DNA from: JAZDFH01 sp043808035
Lineage (GTDB): Bacteria; Patescibacteriota; Minisyncoccia; UBA6257; Colwellbacteraceae
Length of the DNA stretch: 8,175 nucleotides
Assembly: GCA_043808035.1 (NCBI GenBank)
Contig: JAZDFH010000060.1
Location: 1-8,175 of the forward strand
Reading direction: 5' to 3'
In this document: positions 6,090 to 8,175 of the stretch, piece after piece
Layout: each line of letters opens with the position of its first letter
How positions within the stretch are numbered: the stretch's first letter is position 1
The notes under the pieces: model-generated
What the model was told of the DNA's origin: nothing
Seen by the model: the letters and a program-made list of their open reading frames with translations, nothing else
Databases searched by the model: none
Translations under genes and position numbers: made by a program

Positions 6090-6125
6090 AAAGAAAAGGG
6101 GTCAGAAGTATATATCTTCTGACCC
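6090..6125 (-). terminator. Intrinsic terminator of leuA
   Basis: On the minus strand, GGGTCAGAAG (6125-6116) and CTTCTGACCC (6108-6099) form a perfect 10-bp stem around a 7-nt AT loop, followed by CTTTTCTTT. It lies 22 nt past the leuA stop and separates leuA from the prepilin gene, so leuA appears to be transcribed alone. Confidence 0.85.
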
Positions 6126-6147
6126 TTGGTGACATGTTGATACATAT

Positions 6148-7717
6148 CTAAAGTGTTAACTCACATTTTTTAATAGGAGCATGAGAGAGATAATTGATTG
6201 CAGTGACTGCCGCTTTCGCAGAAGCGATTACGATATCGGTGTCAGACGCCCGTCCATACGAAACACCTTCACTGTTTGATAGTTTTATCGTTGCAATGCC
6301 GAATGCTTCAACACCTCCTGTTCCTTTACCAAGATCGTAAGACTCCATGCATATATCATTGTGCCATAAGTTGTGACTCTTGAGTGCATTTTGAATTGCG
6401 GCCCAGACTGAGCTGACTGGTCCATTGCCGCAGCCGGTTGCTTCTAAAACAGAGCCATTTGTGCGCAACTTGATATATACTTGTCGTTCGGTGCCTTTCT
6501 TCTGATAGTCGATTTGTTCTATCCATAACCAGTGTTCCGATTTCGCATGTTCTTCAGCTGTTATTTCTTGCATAATCATATGCAGATCAGTGTTATGGAT
6601 AAATGGTTTCGTAGCAGCGAGGTTAGAAAACTGTTGGTACGCAATCGCTAACTTTGCCGTATCGATCGTATAACCGATTTCTATGAGACGCTTTTGTAGG
6701 CCATGTCGCCCTGACTGGCTGGTGAGTGGGAATGATTCACCTCGCCATCCAACCATTTCAGGAGATATGATTTCATATGTCCGTCGGTCTTTCTGAACGC
6801 CGTCTTGATGGATACCTGAACTGTGGGCGAATACGTTTTGTCCAACGATGGGGAGTGTATCGGGAATAGGCTTCTGGATAATAGCAGAAAGGAGTCGTGC
6901 GGTTGGGCCGATTTGGGTGGTGTTAATATCGACATTTAGTCCAAAATAGTCCTGTCGCGTAAGAAGTGCCATGACAACTTCAGCAAAATGGGTATTACCC
7001 GATCGTTCGCCAATGCCGTTTATTGTGCATTCCACTTGTCGTGCACCATTTTTGAGACCCGCAAGCGCATTCATCGTTGCAAGACCAAGATCATTGTGAC
7101 AATGCACTGACAACACAATTCCTTTTTGACTGATAAGTGGAACGTCACGAATAAGTCGCGCAATCATCAAACCATATTCATCTCCAACCGCATACCCGAC
7201 AGTATCAGGTATATTGATTATTCGTGCTCCTGCCTCAATTGCTGCAGTGACAATCCTAATCAGAAATTCATACCCGGTTCGGGTTGAATCCTCGGGCGAA
7301 AATTCTACGTCGTCGACATAACTTCGTGCCTTTTTTATTGCAGCGATAGCCATTCCAACAATTTCGTCAGGGGAACGACGTAACTTATTTTCTACATGAA
7401 TCTGACTTGATGCAACAAAGACATGAATACGAGGATTCTGTTTCGCGTGAAATAATGTTTCAGCAGCACGTTCTATGTCTTCTTGTTTCGCTCGTGCTAA
7501 GGCACAACAAGTAAATACCAGAAACTTCTTCAGCAACGCGGCGAACAGATTCAAAATCTGTCTCAGAAGAGACAGGGAATCCTGCTTCCATGATATCAAC
7601 ATGCATTTTTGCCAGTTGATGCGCAAGAACAACAGTATCATCAGGGCTATGGTGACATCCCGGTGATTGCTTCCCATCACGAGAAGTTGTGTCAAAGAAA
7701 ATCACTCTTCCGTCCAT
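6148..7717 (-). pseudogene. leuA: 2-isopropylmalate synthase, interrupted by a single-nucleotide frameshift
   Basis: The enzyme condenses acetyl-CoA with 2-oxoisovalerate, the first committed step of leucine synthesis. ATG 7717 has an excellent AAAAGGAGGG seven bases upstream. The first 68 codons read FFDTTSRDGKQSPG, MEAGFPVSSETDFESVRRVAEEVSGI. The rest, TCCALARAKQEDIERAA onward, is in the next frame. Dropping one T of the TTT at 7515-7513 joins them into 522 residues, the normal length, with the join aligning residue for residue with E. coli LeuA. The barrel keeps R13-D14, H205-C-H207, NGIGERSGN (233-241) and AHSSGIHQDG (297-306). The C-terminal leucine-binding regulatory domain (about 395-522) keeps GCGNGPVSSVWAAI and ASDTDIVIASAKAA. 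TTSRDGKQ departs from the common TTLRDGEQ at two places. Nothing else is decayed, so this is a recent mutation, an assembly error or, less likely, recoding. The gene is preceded by a leucine attenuator and followed by its own terminator. Confidence 0.93.
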
Positions 7718-7724
7718 AATAAAA

Positions 7725-7734
7725 CCCTCCTTTT
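7725..7734 (-). promoter_or_regulatory. Strong Shine-Dalgarno of leuA
   Basis: On the minus strand, AAAAGGAGGG (7734-7725) lies 7 nt before ATG 7717. It fixes the leuA start and contrasts with most other genes here, which lack such a site. Confidence 0.85.
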
Positions 7735-7789
7735 GTTGATTGATTGGTGAGAAAACACTTTATTGTTTTAGAAAAGAACTCAAAGAACT

Positions 7790-7819
7790 AAAAAAGCCTT
7801 CACAGCGAGTGAAAGGCTT
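7790..7819 (-). terminator. Attenuator terminator (3:4 hairpin) of the leu leader
   Basis: On the minus strand, AAGCCTTTCAC (7819-7809) pairs with GTGAAGGCTT (7803-7794), ten pairs with one bulged T, around TCGCT, followed directly by a T run (TTTTTT at 7795-7790, the first two bases in the stem). It lies between the leader peptide stop and leuA, about 70 nt before the leuA ATG. Transcription would stop here unless the 5' arm is captured by the antiterminator pairing. Confidence 0.85.
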
Positions 7820-7892
7820 GTATGTGTTTATCTAATAGAGGGATTATTGTTGCCTAGCTAAACACAAACGAACCTTCCACTCATGAGGAAGG
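7809..7892 (-). promoter_or_regulatory. Leucine attenuator: protector and antiterminator segments
   Basis: Segment 2 (7880-7859, leader codons 29-36) can pair over 22 positions with segment 3 (7830-7809): 18 Watson-Crick pairs, two G·U pairs and two mismatches. Segment 3 contains the whole 5' arm of the terminator, so the two structures exclude each other. Upstream, CCTTCC (7892-7887, within the Leu codon run) can pair with GGAAGG (7878-7873) as a 1:2 protector. A ribosome stalled at the Leu codons covers segment 1, frees segment 2, and lets 2:3 form, so leuA is read. A ribosome that reaches the stop codon covers segment 2, and the terminator forms. The pairings are read directly; the mechanism is inferred from the classical leu, his and trp attenuators. 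Confidence 0.75.
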
Positions 7893-7966
7893 AGAAGTAA
7901 TAGAAGACCAAGTGCTAATGCGGTTGGTACAATATATGATTCGATTGTGTGTATGCTTGTGTGCAT
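7844..7966 (-). CDS. Leucine leader peptide (40 residues)
   Basis: ATG 7966-7964 to TAA 7846-7844 encodes 40 residues. Residues 17-26 read LALGLLLLLL: eight Leu codons in ten (TTA, CTT, CTT, CTA, TTA, CTT, CTC, CTT), with two more at 34 and 36. Its function is to let translation speed report the supply of charged leucyl-tRNA; the peptide itself need do nothing. It begins about 29 nt after the predicted transcription start, has no clear Shine-Dalgarno, and ends 25 nt before the terminator stem. It is equivalent in role to enterobacterial leuL, although the sequence is not evidently related. A purely hydrophobic small protein is the alternative, but the overlap with exclusive RNA pairings makes the leader role much more likely. 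Confidence 0.8.
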   Translation of the reverse strand: MHTSIHTIESYIVPTALALGLLLLLLPHEWKVRLCLARQQ

Positions 7967-8001
7967 TATTATGTTAATAACATAAATATATTGATAAGTA
8001 A

Positions 8002-8030
8002 ACAATACTCAAGAAGAAACTCTCTGTCAA
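8002..8030 (-). promoter_or_regulatory. Promoter of the leu leader and leuA
   Basis: On the minus strand, a perfect TTGACA (8030-8025) and TATTGT (8007-8002) are separated by exactly 17 bp. The predicted start is near 7995, about 29 nt before the leader peptide ATG. The -35 box is only 6 bp from the inferred left end of the IS5-family element. Confidence 0.7.
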
Positions 8031-8056
8031 GGCTAAGAGCCTATCCCAATACATGT

Positions 8057-8062
8057 TATACT
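8057..8062 (+). promoter_or_regulatory. -10-like box of the IS5 transposase
   Basis: TATACT ends 6 nt before ATG 8069, so a transcript from it would start at or next to the A of the ATG. No -35 box at the right distance is convincing. Confidence 0.3.
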
Positions 8063-8068
8063 ATATGA

Positions 8069-8175
8069 ATGAAAACAAAGAAGAAACATGTTCGCAAAGA
8101 CTATATAATCCCAGACGCTCTCTGGAATGAAATAGAACCTATTATCCCTCGACATCAACCTCCAAAACACCCTCT
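8069..8175 (+). CDS. IS5-family transposase, N-terminal fragment
   Basis: Open from ATG 8069 to the window edge, 35 codons visible. It begins MKTKKKHVRKDYIIPDALW, followed by NEIEPIIPRHQPPKHP. The pattern (I/L)xDxxWxxIEPxxPxxxxxxxxP is the start of the short N-terminal domain (DUF4096 type) of IS5-family DDE transposases. The catalytic residues lie outside the window. An ATG at 8065 opens a different frame that closes quickly, so 8069 is the start. There is no Shine-Dalgarno. It is transcribed divergently from the leu leader. Confidence 0.82.
   Translation, partial: MKTKKKHVRKDYIIPDALWNEIEPIIPRHQPPKHP

Larger units (their letters stand above)
8037..8175 (+). mobile_element. Left end of an IS5-family insertion sequence (cut by window edge)
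   Basis: GAGCCTATCCCAATA at 8037-8051 has the look of an IS5-group terminal inverted repeat and starts 32 bp before the transposase ATG. The preceding CTAA (8033-8036) fits the YTAR target that this group duplicates on insertion. The right end is outside the window, so neither the repeat partner nor the target duplication can be confirmed. Confidence 0.6.

Noticed and set aside
7475..7666. Plus-strand 63-codon frame over the leuA frameshift
   Set aside because: It is antisense to conserved LeuA residues in both frames, so it is a by-product of that sequence.

Overview
The window looks like a piece of an AT-rich bacterial chromosome, probably from a Patescibacteria/CPR-type organism. This lineage call is an inference. 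It rests mainly on the prepilin at 4030-6006, whose N-terminal segment (GFTLLEV, then INPAKQFAEMNNANRQTD) and C-terminal segment (CIDLTPSLVSDYI, IPYDPK) resemble pilins I know from that group. It also rests on the clipped PolB-like exonuclease at the left edge and on several start codons that sit directly behind TATAAT-like boxes without a Shine-Dalgarno sequence. Every gene whose end is visible stops with TAA or TAG, and no in-frame TGA is needed, so the standard code fits.

Left part, plus strand: the tail of a 3'-5' exonuclease-like gene (1-231), a decayed zinc-ribbon transposase start on the opposite strand (228-416), a very strong hairpin (430-472), and then typA/bipA (672-2456). typA is preceded by a good promoter and a stem-loop that fills most of its 5' leader. 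A small SpoIIAA-like (STAS/SEC14) protein gene follows 38 nt later.

Middle: about 500 nt (2882-3379) without a conventional gene separate these plus-strand genes from a convergent minus-strand set. This stretch holds a doubtful decayed zinc-ribbon frame and a compact promoter, 26-codon ORF and terminator unit.

Right part, minus strand: inorganic pyrophosphatase (3380-3931), a 658-residue prepilin whose head carries a large adhesin-like insert (4030-6006), a terminator, and 2-isopropylmalate synthase leuA (6148-7717). leuA is broken by one extra nucleotide but otherwise complete. Upstream of leuA lies what reads as a full leucine attenuator. It comprises a TTGACA promoter, a 40-residue leader peptide with eight Leu codons in ten, mutually exclusive pairings between four segments, and a T-tailed terminator.

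Right edge: the left end and first 35 codons of an IS5-family element, inserted at a CTAA target 6 bp from the -35 box of the leu promoter.

The most notable items are the leucine attenuator in front of a frameshifted leuA, the chimeric adhesin-pilin, the near-leaderless promoter layout, and the orphan micro-transcription unit at 3206-3367.
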